From Chryseobacterium carnipullorum (lineage in GTDB: Bacteria; Bacteroidota; Bacteroidia; Flavobacteriales; Weeksellaceae): 64,000 nucleotides of DNA. The stretch covers positions 1 to 64,000 of the forward strand of contig NZ_FRCD01000008.1 of the NCBI RefSeq assembly GCF_900142785.1, in the 5' to 3' direction. Below, piece by piece: positions 1-8,425 of this stretch; position 1 is the first letter of the stretch; each line of letters begins with the position of its first letter. Made by a program: the position numbers and the translations under genes. The notes beneath the pieces were generated by a model. The model saw only the letters and a program-made list of their open reading frames with translations. It made no database searches and was not told the origin of the DNA.

Positions 1-125
1 TTATAAAAACAAAAACCAAAGCAAAAACAAATTTGCTCTGGTTTAATTATTTATTTTTGTCCTTTAATCTGTATCAGATTTTCAGGACTAGTCATAATTT
101 TAATTGGTCTGAAAAACAGGGAAGT

Positions 126-294
126 TTACCAAAAGAGAAAGTCTTCATGATCAGTATAATTATACACATACTTCCCAGTTTCAAAATTAAAATAACCTTC
201 TGCAGTAGGGAAGAATTTCAATGTGCCGTTTTCATATTGGAAACCGTCTAAATAATCTGAGGTTTCTGTACCGAAGATTTTTGTTACTTTATTT
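126..294 (-). pseudogene. Rhs core fragment B (remnant)
   Basis: Read on the minus strand, this stretch encodes a piece of the RHS-repeat core used by Chryseobacterium and Flavobacterium: FGTETSDYLDGFQYENG, then TLKFFPTAEGYFNFETGKY and VYNYTDH. After TDH the match to the family (LGNVRLSYF) is lost and the frame ends six codons later at TAA (126-128). There is no start codon and a stop lies just upstream. It repeats fragment A at about 1130-1320 together with the hairpin and palindrome next to it, so it looks like the head of a second orphan Rhs cassette whose tip would lie beyond the left edge. Confidence 0.7.
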
Positions 295-299
295 TAGGC

Positions 300-331
300 T
301 AAAATAACAAAACCACTGCAAAAAACAGTGG
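300..331 (-). terminator. Terminator after the lipoprotein gene
   Basis: A CCACTG/CAGTGG stem with a 7-nt loop is followed on the minus strand by TTTTGTTATTTT. It lies downstream of the lipoprotein gene and is copied, in degraded form, at 1328-1358. Confidence 0.55.
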
Positions 332-349
332 CTTATTTTTATTGAGGAA

Positions 350-368
350 CACGAGCGAGACGCTCGTG
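350..368. repeat. Palindrome CACGAGCG-AGA-CGCTCGTG
   Basis: A perfect 8-bp inverted repeat with a 3-nt spacer. A shorter version (CGAGCG-ACA-CGCTCG) sits at 1379-1393, at the same place relative to the other Rhs fragment, so the palindrome is part of the duplicated cassette boundary. Confidence 0.7.
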
Positions 369-416
369 CCAGCGCCGGATACCATTCTCAGCCTGATAAA
401 ACTAAACTTTAGCACT

Positions 417-818
417 CTAAAGTGAGGATGTACCTGAAATAACATAGGTTTTACCAACTAACGAATCTTGTACAAACACATTATCTAAATAATTTTTATA
501 TTCTATTAATTTTACCTGTCTATCTATGTTTCCAGATTTGATAATATCATTATATGGAGAGTAAATTTCTAGTTCATTTTTTTTTATTCTTACAAATAAA
601 GAATAAAAATTTTCTGAATCACCTTTTGGCATGAAATAACTTGATGGTAGCTTATTACAACTTCCCTTTTGTAATGAAAAATAAACTCCATCACTACAGT
701 TAATTTGATAAAGTGTAATATCTTTAATTTTATGTGTCGATATTTCATTTAACTTATCTTTATCATTGCAACTACAAATACTTAAAAGAATGATTGAAAT
801 TAAAAAAAATTTATACAT
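417..818 (-). CDS. Small lipoprotein, candidate Rhs immunity protein
   Basis: A 133-residue protein of no family I recognise. It begins with a lipoprotein signal (hydrophobic residues 4-14, lipobox ending at Cys17 in SICSC), so it should be exported and lipid-anchored. The rest is Lys/Asn/Tyr-rich with no motif I can name. Its ATG overlaps the last base of the upstream Rhs tip frame, so the two are translationally coupled, and a terminator follows. A small gene coupled directly behind an Rhs tip is the usual place for an immunity gene. That role is inferred from position only. Confidence 0.6.
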   Translation of the reverse strand: MYKFFLISIILLSICSCNDKDKLNEISTHKIKDITLYQINCSDGVYFSLQKGSCNKLPSSYFMPKGDSENFYSLFVRIKKNELEIYSPYNDIIKSGNIDRQVKLIEYKNYLDNVFVQDSLVGKTYVISGTSSL

Positions 819-1318
819 TATTTTTTAGATTTATTGTCAGGAAAAAACCAATTGTTAGAAAACTTTTTATAATATTTAACACCTTGTAATATTGCGGCCC
901 CACTTTGAGGATCTTCTCCATAATATGGAGATTTTAGCAAACCACCGCCTACAATTATATCACTTACAATTGTGGATGGTGTTTCTTTCATCTTATTACC
1001 TGACGCATATCCCACTCTCCTGAAGCTCTTTTCCATTGTACTTATACTTGTACGCAGGATTCCCCAACAACACATTATACCCTCATGCTTCAATCCAAAT
1101 GGATAATAATTATTCTCCTCAATGATCTATGCTCCTGAGCCGTTCTTAAAGTAGCTCAGTCTTGTATTTCTAAGATGATCAGTGTAATTGTATACATACT
1201 TTCCAGTTTCAAAATTAAAATAACTTTCTGCAGTAGGGAAGAATTTCAACGTGCCATTTTCATACTGGAAACCGTATAAATAATCTGTCGTGTCCGTACC
1301 GAAGATCTCTTTTAATTT
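818..1318 (-). pseudogene. Rhs core fragment A with C-terminal tip
   Basis: The minus strand encodes the RHS core signature: TLKFFPTAESYFNFETGK, YVYNYTDHLRNTRLSYFKNG, EENNYYPFGLKH, then GYNVLLGNPAYKYKYNGKELQES. It is broken by an in-frame TAG (1127-1129), an apparent 1-base loss near 1076-1083 and a compensating 1-base gain near 1011-1013. The last ~65 residues (from GYASGNKMKET to the Lys-rich end) are not core sequence and resemble a short variable tip. An intact frame from a TTG at 1093 to 818 spans the tip but reads the core out of frame. The tip could only be made from that weak start, or not at all. No toxin family is recognisable. Confidence 0.65.
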
Positions 1319-1327
1319 CTTCTAGGC

Positions 1328-1393
1328 TAAAATAATAAAACAACTGTAAAAAACAGTGGCTTATTTTATTGATGGGCACGAGCGACACGCTCG
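1328..1393 (-). repeat. Second copy of cassette boundary (hairpin plus palindrome)
   Basis: An ACTGT/ACAGT hairpin followed on the minus strand by a T-rich run, with the palindrome CGAGCG-ACA-CGCTCG at 1379-1393. Together with fragment A this matches, with divergence, the segment at about 126-368. I see no gene in the remaining bases to 1694. Confidence 0.6.
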
Positions 1394-1694
1394 CGCTAGC
1401 AGGGGGATTTTAAATGTTCTTCCATAACGATTCTTTTTTTGTGTATCGATATTTCAGGACTAGACATTATTAAATTTAGTTTGTTAAACATTATGAAAAA
1501 GTGCAAATTTTCAGAACATCAGATTACCAACAATTCTGCAAAGCAATCTGTTGATAAATTTAGGTTGGAAAACAATACAATCTTTTTTGAGATCAATTCC
1601 AAACTCTGGGCCAACAATTGTAATTTCTGTTGCTTTTACATCTGACCTTAGGGAAATACTTGATTTTTAGCGCGGTTATAGTCGTTTTGTTTGC

Positions 1695-1702
1695 TATATT
1701 TG
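1695..1702 (+). promoter_or_regulatory. -7 element TATATTTG of the M20 peptidase gene
   Basis: Exact match to the flavobacterial -7 consensus TAnnTTTG, 31 bp before the ATG at 1734. No clear -33 TTG at the expected spacing. Confidence 0.5.
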
Positions 1703-1733
1703 TTAGACCATCACCGCACAAAATCTTACCGCC

Positions 1734-3266
1734 ATGAAAAAAATCCTTTTAGCCGTTCTCGGCATTCTTGCTATTCTAGTTGCTGTACTCTTGGTCAAAA
1801 CCTATACGTATCCATTCAAAAAAAATACAGCAGGAACTTCTGAAGGATGGAAACCTGTTAAAAATGATTCTGCACTCATGCGACTTTCAGGAGGACTTAA
1901 GCTCCCTACAGTTTCTACAGGAAGCCTGGGAGAATTCAATTATGCGCCTTTTGATCAGTTTAAAGAATACCTGAAAACATCGTATCCGCTGGTGTATCAA
2001 AATACCGAAAACAATGAGGTCAATACCCATGCATTAGTTTTCCGGCTGAAAGGTAGTGATCCTTCACTGGAACCTGTTCTTTTTCTTTCCCATATGGATG
2101 TCGTACCGCCGGGAGATGCTGATGTCAAAAGTAAAGAACAAAATATATTCAGACCAGATGACAAACCGTTACCTCCCGTTTCCAAAGTAGCGGAAGACTG
2201 GGATTTTGAACCCTTTTCAGGTAATGTGGCCAACGGAAGAATCTACGGCAGGGGAGCCATCGACATGAAGGGAATGCTCTTCTCCCTGATGGAATCCATG
2301 AATACAATGATTAAAAGTAAAACCGTTCCTAAAAGAGATATTTACCTCGCTTTTGGCTTCGATGAAGAAGTAGGAGGACAAAAAGGAGCCATACAGATTG
2401 CCAATTATTTTAAGAAAAAAGGATTAAAGTTTGATGCAGTCTACGACGAAGGGGGATTGATCTTGCAAAAAGGCAATGTGGCAGGAATAGATTCCGATGT
2501 TGCCGTAGTGGGTTGTGCAGAAAAAGGTTTCTTATCAGCAAAAATTAAGGTTAAAGGCCTTGGAGGACACTCTTCAATGCCACCGATGGAAAGTGCCATA
2601 GGAAAGGCTGCCGTCATCATGCAGCGTCTCGAAGATCATCAGATGAAACCTACCATCACCCCGCTCATCAAGAACTTTTTTGATAATATCGGTGGAAGTA
2701 TGCCATTTCTCAACAGACTCGCTATTGCCAACCAATGGCTGCTGAAACCTCTTCTTTTGTCACAGCTTACAAAAAATAATACCACCAATGCATTGGTGAG
2801 AACAACCACCGCACTGACGATGATGAAAGGAAGCGACGGAACCAACGTTCTTTCACCCGAAGTCGAATTCGTTGTGAATTTCAGACTTCTGCCCGGTGAC
2901 ACAGCCAAAGAGGTCCGCGAGCATATTGCAAAAGCTACAGAAGGTTTCGACGTTGAGGTGGAAGAGATTGATAACACAAGAGAAGCTTCCGCAGTTTCCC
3001 CAACCAATACTAAAGCTTATCAATTAATAGAAGCCGGAATCAAAGAGATTCACCCGGGTGCCATTGTTACCCCTTATCTTACCATGGCAGGAACTGATGC
3101 TTACAAATACCAGATCGTAAGTAAAAACATCTACAGATTTATGCCCATCAAGATCAACAGCTCAGAACAGCAAAGCATCCACAGCACCAATGAGTACATC
3201 AGCATTGAGAACTACATGAAGATGATTCATTATTTTGAGTTTATGATGCTCAACTACGACAAATAG
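1734..3266 (+). CDS. M20 family metallopeptidase (PM20D1/carboxypeptidase S type)
   Basis: A zinc-dependent exopeptidase or amidohydrolase of the M20 family. Residues 3-24 form a membrane anchor or uncleaved signal, so it acts at the cell envelope. The M20 metal ligands are visible: His120 and Asp122 in LSHMDVVPP, Asp177 in GRGAIDMKG, and the Glu211-Glu212 pair in FDEEVGG. The dimerisation lid follows from GLGGHSSMPP (about residues 270-290). The C-terminal TMAGTDAYKY supplies the usual late segment. At 510 residues with an N-terminal anchor it is closest to the PM20D1/CPS1 branch, which acts on N-acyl amino acids or peptides. The exact substrate cannot be read from sequence. It is transcribed alone. 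Confidence 0.88.
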   Translation: MKKILLAVLGILAILVAVLLVKTYTYPFKKNTAGTSEGWKPVKNDSALMRLSGGLKLPTVSTGSLGEFNYAPFDQFKEYLKTSYPLVYQNTENNEVNTHALVFRLKGSDPSLEPVLFLSHMDVVPPGDADVKSKEQNIFRPDDKPLPPVSKVAEDWDFEPFSGNVANGRIYGRGAIDMKGMLFSLMESMNTMIKSKTVPKRDIYLAFGFDEEVGGQKGAIQIANYFKKKGLKFDAVYDEGGLILQKGNVAGIDSDVAVVGCAEKGFLSAKIKVKGLGGHSSMPPMESAIGKAAVIMQRLEDHQMKPTITPLIKNFFDNIGGSMPFLNRLAIANQWLLKPLLLSQLTKNNTTNALVRTTTALTMMKGSDGTNVLSPEVEFVVNFRLLPGDTAKEVREHIAKATEGFDVEVEEIDNTREASAVSPTNTKAYQLIEAGIKEIHPGAIVTPYLTMAGTDAYKYQIVSKNIYRFMPIKINSSEQQSIHSTNEYISIENYMKMIHYFEFMMLNYDK

Positions 3267-3600
3267 TTTCGGGTTCCGTAATGCGGGGTTTGAGAGTCAG
3301 AGAGTTTTAGAGTGTCGGGATTTGCGATACGAGGTTAGAGTGTCGGAGTCTTTATGAGTTTAGAGTATATGAGTGTAAAATATAGCTGCTTGGTGACTGT
3401 TGATGGTTCAAATCTCGGAACTCGCATCCCGAAATATGTCTGAAATCTGGCATCTGCGATTCACCATTCACTTGCGAAGCAAAATTCACCATTCACATTT
3501 TCTGATCTCAGTGTAAAGTCTCATGTCTGTTATCTGAAATCTTGATTCCTGGCTCTTGCATCTTGACTCTTATAAAAAAAATAACACGTCAAGTTTTGTC
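3267..3600. repeat. Intergenic region of dispersed degenerate repeats (copy 1)
   Basis: No gene. The stretch is built of short words that recur elsewhere, notably GCAAAATTCACCATT, TCTCATGTCTG, TCTGAAATCT and CTTGCATCTTG. The same words occur at about 38390-38660 and, inverted, at about 52920-53165. Function unknown. Confidence 0.55.
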
Positions 3601-3641
3601 GCATTACCGCTATAGCTTTGTCCTATCAAAATTACAGAGTT

Positions 3642-4343
3642 ATGGAATTGCCGTTTTACTTAACATTTAAAGAATTTGAAAGCCATTATTACGATACCCT
3701 TGAACAATGGTTTGAAGAATATCACAATGCCAGCGAGATCGATTTTCTGAAAGCGCTTGCAGATCTTTACAGCCCTTATCTCTACTATAGTTTTGCGGAT
3801 GACAGACTTCTGGCGGATGCTTCTATGGAGATCAAAGACTGCTTTTTCCCATACCATGAAAAGATTGGAATTTCTTTCTGTCCAAGTTGTGACAACGGAA
3901 AATATCCTAAAACCTCCAAAGGAATGAATCATATATTTGAATGGAAAAACATTACCATGATGGAGTATGCTCAGCATATTCTCGATAAAATCAACAGGCA
4001 TATACTGAAAAATAGCAGTTCTCCGGATGCCGGTAAAACAATTCTGGATTTCATCAATGAGCGTGAGATTGTTACCAAAAGGGAAGGAGCAGGATATTGT
4101 GTGAATTACAACAGACATCAGGCTGCCGTTCCATTCTTAAAGGCTTATCTTCCTTACTTCGGTCAGACTGTCAATATTGCAGTGTATAGAGACTTTATTT
4201 TTTCTGTAGCGCAGATCGCAGAGTATATTGATAAGAAGCTGAGGTCTGTACAGGCTTTTGAACATACGGTTTATGCTAAATTAAAATCAGAAGCCAAATT
4301 CAAAGTACAGATGAGTCATCAGTTTTTGACAATCTGTAATTGA
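3642..4343 (+). CDS. Hypothetical protein
   Basis: A 233-residue protein, unrecognised. The frame is open from a TTG at 3618, but the ATG at 3642 (MELPFYLTF) is the more likely start. It has no signal peptide or membrane segment, so it is probably cytosolic. It is rich in aromatic residues and acidic patches (about residues 10-60), with a CPSC pair near residue 83 and an HHILKN-like helical segment after it. The pattern does not point to a catalytic family. It stands alone between repeat-rich spacers, with the DUF2490 gene convergent to it. Confidence 0.65.
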   Translation: MELPFYLTFKEFESHYYDTLEQWFEEYHNASEIDFLKALADLYSPYLYYSFADDRLLADASMEIKDCFFPYHEKIGISFCPSCDNGKYPKTSKGMNHIFEWKNITMMEYAQHILDKINRHILKNSSSPDAGKTILDFINEREIVTKREGAGYCVNYNRHQAAVPFLKAYLPYFGQTVNIAVYRDFIFSVAQIAEYIDKKLRSVQAFEHTVYAKLKSEAKFKVQMSHQFLTICN

Positions 4344-4441
4344 ATCTTACCATAACCATTCATATTTAAATTATATTATCGGAATACCACCAATGGTTTT
4401 CCAGACAAATCCTGACATTGTTGTCAGGATTTTGTTTAATT

Positions 4442-4505
4442 TCACCTATTCACCTATTCACCTATTCACCTATTCACCTATTCAGCTATTCACCTATTCA
4501 TTTAT
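4442..4505. repeat. Octamer tandem repeat (TCACCTAT)n
   Basis: Seven tandem copies of TCACCTAT fill 4442-4497 (the sixth has one substitution, TCAGCTAT), followed by a degenerate eighth (TCATTTAT). On the minus strand each unit reads ATAGGTGA. The TGA stop of the neighbouring DUF2490 gene is the TCA of the last unit, so the array begins exactly at the 3' end of that gene. Confidence 0.9.
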
Positions 4506-5295
4506 TTTTAAACGGTAAATTCCAAATAATATCTGCCGCCAGATAATGCACGCCACCATTCTTTATACTTCTGCTTCCTCTGATCAGATCATTTACATAT
4601 CCTATATCTACAGTAAAAGGAGAGTGTGGAATACTGAACATATAATAAGCTCCTATACGCATTTCTTTATATCCGAAGCGCGTCCATCGATGATCCGGCT
4701 CGTTGAGATAGCTTGTAGAAAAGAGACCTTCTGCACTTAAAGCCAGTTTCTGATTGTTTTTCTTTGACAAACTATAGGTTAGCTGACTTTTAATTCTCAT
4801 TCTCAACTGAAAATTCTCCTCTGCCTGGCGAAAATCAGCATCAAAAAACTTTCGGAATTCCTGACGGAATGTATTCTTCAGTTTCCATCCTTTCCCAAGA
4901 TTAAAAGTATAAGCATACCTTCCGTAGATCCTGAATTCCTGCTCTGTATCTTCCTTTTCATACGGTGATACACTTTCATACTTTGGCTGGCGACGATAGC
5001 TCACGGCATAGCTATACTGCTGATTCGGGGTAAAAGAATGATATACCTCATGGTTCAAAACAATGATGGCCTGTTTTGAGACTAAATTATAATCATCAGG
5101 ACTGCTTTTCCTTCCCAGAGCAATATAACTTAAAGTCTGTTTCTTTCCCAGCGAATCAAGTTGACGCCTTACTCCAAAAGCTGACCAGAATGCAGTATTC
5201 GCATCTCCAAGGCCCGGTGGACTGATCTGTGCATGTAATGATCCGCATAAGCTGAATAAAAATATCCCGATAATAATTTTTCCTGTTCCGAGCAT
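4498..5295 (-). CDS. DUF2490 domain outer-membrane-like protein
   Basis: A secreted protein of about 265 residues matching the DUF2490 pattern: mature start at AQISPPGLGDANTAFWSAFG, alternating beta segments with aromatic residues, and the WTRFGYKEMRIGAYYMF region. I chose the ATG at 5295 because it gives a compact signal peptide (hydrophobic GKIIIGIFLFSLCGSLHAQ). The frame stays open to 5412 and an ATG at 5340 is also possible. The alternating pattern suggests a small outer-membrane beta-barrel. Its function is unknown. The stop codon lies inside an octamer repeat array. Confidence 0.75.
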   Translation of the reverse strand: MLGTGKIIIGIFLFSLCGSLHAQISPPGLGDANTAFWSAFGVRRQLDSLGKKQTLSYIALGRKSSPDDYNLVSKQAIIVLNHEVYHSFTPNQQYSYAVSYRRQPKYESVSPYEKEDTEQEFRIYGRYAYTFNLGKGWKLKNTFRQEFRKFFDADFRQAEENFQLRMRIKSQLTYSLSKKNNQKLALSAEGLFSTSYLNEPDHRWTRFGYKEMRIGAYYMFSIPHSPFTVDIGYVNDLIRGSRSIKNGGVHYLAADIIWNLPFKNK

Positions 5296-5710
5296 CCTGT
5301 AAAATCTGTTGAATCGTATTTTGAGTATCTGTTCAGTCATACGATGGAGTTGAATATTAAGGGATACTGTAAAATGATGATTTGTTGTAGTCAATGGAGG
5401 TCCTTTATCCATGAAATAATGATGTAAATGATTTTAATACTGTTGAGAAACAGCACAAAGTAAATCCATGATTTAGGAATGTTTTAGGAATAGGGGAAGG
5501 ATCAGATACAAAAGTTGTGTACTAAATGAATTCCTCTCGCTGATTATACAGATAGAGCAGATAAAAATAAAAATCTGTTTAATCTGACCAATCTGCGTGA
5601 AATTTATAGATCCGTTCCCTTTATTAGAATCCAGGGAATGGATTACATCTTTATTTCTTTTTACAAAAAAAAAGCCTTAAACAATTAATTTTAAGACTTT
5701 TACATTTTTG
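5296..5710. other. Gene-free spacer
   Basis: A 415-base stretch between the DUF2490 gene and the tRNA. I see no convincing ORF, terminator or promoter. It contains AATCTGCGTGAAATTTATAG-like text resembling short dispersed words found in other flavobacterial spacers. Confidence 0.5.
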
Positions 5711-5797
5711 CAGAGAGGAAGGGATTCGAACCCTCGATACAGTTACCCGTATACTACCTTTCCAGGGTAGCTCCTTCAACCACTCGGACACCTCTCT
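5711..5797 (-). tRNA. tRNA-Ser(GGA)
   Basis: Read on the minus strand, AGAGAGG and CCTCTCT form the acceptor stem (5791-5797 with 5712-5718). The anticodon arm is CTACC-CTGGAAA-GGTAG, giving anticodon GGA (UCC/UCU serine codons). A long variable arm, as expected for tRNA-Ser, precedes the T arm with GGTTCGAATCC. The 3' CCA is not encoded: the discriminator G is followed by CAAA. Confidence 0.95.
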
Positions 5798-5852
5798 AAT
5801 TGAGATTGCAAAAATAGAGTAATTTCTGGAATCTGCAAATTATTATGCAAAA

Positions 5853-6869
5853 TTAGTCAGTAATTTCTCCGCAAAGGCTTCTGGTGAAGTTGTCGGCAAA
5901 TGTTCCTGAGTAATTAGGATTGTCTATAAGATGCATCGCTTTGGTGATCGCCGTTTCAGCGGTCATATCCCTTCCGCTGATCGCTCCGATCCTTGAAAAG
6001 ATATTGCTGTTCTCATATTTCCCAAATGAGATACCGCCTGATATACATTGACTTACCACAACAATTTCGGTTCCGTTGTTTCGGATTTCCTGAAGCGTTT
6101 CCTGCGTCTTTTCACTGCTGAAAATGGTTCCAGAACCGAAAACCTGAAGAATTAAAACCTTCATTTTAGGGATTTCCTTAAAGTGACTCAGATGCATTCC
6201 CGGAAAAATTCTCCAGAAAAGAATATCTTCAGAAATATGTTCATCCACATGGAATTCCACCCCGGAATCACAACGGTACAGATTATCCTTCATAATATTT
6301 AAATGAACTCCGGATTGTCCTAGGATAGGGTAATTCGGGCTGGAATAGGCATCAAAATACTCCGCAGAATATTTCAGCGTTCTGTTTCCCCGTAATAATT
6401 TATATTCAAAATAAACAGCCACTTCCTGAATAACGGCTTCGTCATTTTCATAAAGACTGGCATAATAAAGACTGGTCAGAAGATTTTCCTTGGCATCCGT
6501 TCTTAAATCTCCGATCGGAAGTTGTGAACCTGTCATAATCACAGGCTTTCTCAATCCTTTTAACATGAAACTTAAAGCAGAGGCGGTATACGACATGGTA
6601 TCGGTTCCGTGAAGGATCAGAAAACCGTCATACAGTTCGTAATTTTTGAGAATATAATTGGCGATCACCTTCCATTCCTCAGGTCCCATATCCGATGAAT
6701 CCAGCGGTTTTGCAAAAGGATGCACAAACACTTCGCATTCCATTAATTTCATCTCGGGCATTTTTTCGAAAATATTTCCAAAATCAAATGCGCGGAGGCT
6801 TCCGGTTTCATAATCTTTTTCCATACCGATTGTTCCTCCGGTATAGATGAGCAGGACTTTTCGTTTCAT
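5853..6869 (-). CDS. ansA: Type I L-asparaginase
   Basis: Hydrolyses L-asparagine to aspartate and ammonia in the cytosol. There is no signal peptide, which fits the cytosolic type I enzyme. The first catalytic motif YTGGTIGM is at residues 9-16 with nucleophile Thr10. The second, LHGTDTMSYTASAL, carries Thr89-Asp90 at about residues 86-99. The 338-residue length is normal for the bacterial type I family, and the C-terminal half (ISGGISFGKYENS) also matches. It diverges from trmH with the two promoters back to back. No other asparagine-metabolism gene is adjacent. Confidence 0.93.
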   Translation of the reverse strand: MKRKVLLIYTGGTIGMEKDYETGSLRAFDFGNIFEKMPEMKLMECEVFVHPFAKPLDSSDMGPEEWKVIANYILKNYELYDGFLILHGTDTMSYTASALSFMLKGLRKPVIMTGSQLPIGDLRTDAKENLLTSLYYASLYENDEAVIQEVAVYFEYKLLRGNRTLKYSAEYFDAYSSPNYPILGQSGVHLNIMKDNLYRCDSGVEFHVDEHISEDILFWRIFPGMHLSHFKEIPKMKVLILQVFGSGTIFSSEKTQETLQEIRNNGTEIVVVSQCISGGISFGKYENSNIFSRIGAISGRDMTAETAITKAMHLIDNPNYSGTFADNFTRSLCGEITD

Positions 6870-6915
6870 GAATTACTTTTTAGTAAGAAATTGAGCCTCG
6901 TTCAGGTTCATAGCC

Positions 6916-6933
6916 CAAAATTACGTTAATTTG
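6916..6933. promoter_or_regulatory. Divergent ansA/trmH promoter region
   Basis: CAAAATTA at 6916-6923 is TAATTTTG on the minus strand, a full -7 match for ansA. TTAATTTG at 6926-6933 is a near-consensus -7 for trmH on the plus strand. Only two bases separate the elements, so the two polymerase sites must overlap. Confidence 0.45.
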
Positions 6934-6950
6934 CAAAGATTTGAAAATGA

Positions 6951-7622
6951 ATGGAAGATTTAGCGCAAACTTTTGATTATTTAAAACAGTTTTTAACAGA
7001 GGAAAGACTCTCAAAAATAGAACATTTCTCCAGTGAAAGTTCCGATTTTGTCCTTCCTGTGATGGATGACGTCTATCAGTTCAGAAATGCGGCAGCCATT
7101 ATAAGATCCGTGGAAGCCTGTGCTTTTCATAAGGTCGTGGCGATGGAGGAGGAGAATGTTTTCGATCCTAACCTTACGGTAACCAAAGGAGCCGAAACCT
7201 GGGTGGAAGTGGAGAAAATGTCTAAAAATATAGCTTCCTTGAAGAATATCAAAGACAGGGGGTATAAAATTCTGGCCGTATCACTGGAAAAAAATGCCGT
7301 GATGCTTCCTGACTATCAGATTACAGAACCTATCGCTCTTGTATTTGGAACCGAGATGGAAGGCGTATCGGAAGAAGTAATAGATTTCGCAGACGAAACG
7401 CTGGCGATCCCGATGTATGGTTTGACCAGAAGCTACAATGTTTCCGTAGCAGCAGGAATTTGTATGTATGAACTGAAGCAGAAGCTGATCAAATCAGGTA
7501 TTGATTATAAATTAAGTGAAGAAAAACGGATGAAAATGAAGATCCGTTGGGCCGTGAATTCAATGCGAAGCGGAAAGCAGATCTTTGAAAAATATCTCAG
7601 AGATCATCATCTTGAAATGTAG
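6951..7622 (+). CDS. trmH: TrmH family tRNA/rRNA 2'-O-methyltransferase
   Basis: A SPOUT-fold methyltransferase that uses SAM to methylate a ribose 2'-OH, most likely tRNA G18 given its similarity to TrmH. The three SPOUT motifs are visible: NAAAIIRSVEACAF (about residues 46-59), ALVFGTEMEGVS (about 130-141) and IPMYGLTRSYNVSVAAGICMYE (about 153-174), the last forming the trefoil knot. The C-terminal basic helix (SEEKRMKMKIRWAVNSM) fits RNA binding. At 223 residues it is close to bacterial TrmH. The exact target base is inferred from the family. Confidence 0.88.
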   Translation: MEDLAQTFDYLKQFLTEERLSKIEHFSSESSDFVLPVMDDVYQFRNAAAIIRSVEACAFHKVVAMEEENVFDPNLTVTKGAETWVEVEKMSKNIASLKNIKDRGYKILAVSLEKNAVMLPDYQITEPIALVFGTEMEGVSEEVIDFADETLAIPMYGLTRSYNVSVAAGICMYELKQKLIKSGIDYKLSEEKRMKMKIRWAVNSMRSGKQIFEKYLRDHHLEM

Positions 7623-7678
7623 AATGATGTGATGATGAGATAATTTGATGATGAATGAATTTTCCTAACGTCTAATCC

Positions 7679-8380
7679 CTATCCTTTCATCATATTGAAA
7701 TAATTCCAGGCCGCCACAAATATACCCGCCGTTTCTGTTCTCAACCTCTGATTTCCAAGTGAAACCGCTTTTATGTTGCTGTCAGATAAAAATTGAATTT
7801 CCTTTTCCGAGAAATCTCCTTCAGGACCAATCAAAAAAGTAAGTTTTTCTAATAAAGGAATGTTTTTAAGTTCCAACCTTTCCAGATTTTCATGACAGTG
7901 TGCCACGAAAGTATGTTCAGGATCAATATTTTTTAGGAAATCAGTAAGTTTTACCATATCATGGATGACGGGAAAATGAAACCTCAGACTTTGTTTAGAC
8001 GCTGCAACAGCCTGTTTTCTGATCTTATCAATATTAATATTTTTACGTTCAGTTTTTTCAGTCTGTAAAATGGTAATCTCACAAATACCCATTTCTACAA
8101 CTTTTTCTACAAAAAACTCAATTCGGTCAATATTTTTCGTCGGAGCAATAGCAATGTGAAGTTTTGGATTAAAATCAAGAGTATTTGTTTTAATTTCAGA
8201 AACCTCAATATTCGCTTTCTTGCCTTCGATCAATAGTTTTCCGGAAACTACATTTCCTTTCCCGTCTGTTACGTGAATTTCTTCACCATCCTTCATCCGA
8301 AGAACTTTGACAATGTGCTGTTGTTCTTCGTCATTAATGATTGCTTTTCCGTTACTGATTTCGCCAAAAAAAAGTTTCAT
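7679..8380 (-). CDS. rsmE: 16S rRNA m3U1498 methyltransferase
   Basis: Methylates N3 of U1498 in 16S rRNA. The N-terminal PUA-like part contains HIVKVLRMKDGEEIHVTDGKG (about residues 22-42). The SPOUT knot motifs LIGPEGDFSEKEI (about 183-195) and LGNQRLRTETAGIFVAAWNY (about 208-227) are diagnostic of RsmE. Length 233 residues is typical. It is the last gene of a minus-strand run tsaD - hypothetical - rsmE, with 45 bp to the gene before it. Confidence 0.95.
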   Translation of the reverse strand: MKLFFGEISNGKAIINDEEQQHIVKVLRMKDGEEIHVTDGKGNVVSGKLLIEGKKANIEVSEIKTNTLDFNPKLHIAIAPTKNIDRIEFFVEKVVEMGICEITILQTEKTERKNINIDKIRKQAVAASKQSLRFHFPVIHDMVKLTDFLKNIDPEHTFVAHCHENLERLELKNIPLLEKLTFLIGPEGDFSEKEIQFLSDSNIKAVSLGNQRLRTETAGIFVAAWNYFNMMKG

Positions 8381-8425
8381 ACATTGATATTTAGAATGCG
8401 TCTGAATTGTATTGATAAGTGATGA

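Noticed and set aside
33..251. 72-residue plus-strand ORF
   Set aside because: It is the antisense of the Rhs core fragment, whose minus-strand reading matches a known family.
1439..1645. 68-residue plus-strand ORF (MCIDISGLDI...)
   Set aside because: No promoter, no family resemblance and low-complexity A/T-rich composition; the minus strand also gives nothing convincing.
3618..3641. TTG start for the hypothetical gene at 3642
   Set aside because: A weaker codon with no promoter or spacing support; the ATG at 3642 is eight codons downstream.
4442..4505. CRISPR-like array
   Set aside because: Units are contiguous 8-mers without spacers, so this is a simple tandem repeat. No cas genes are in the window.
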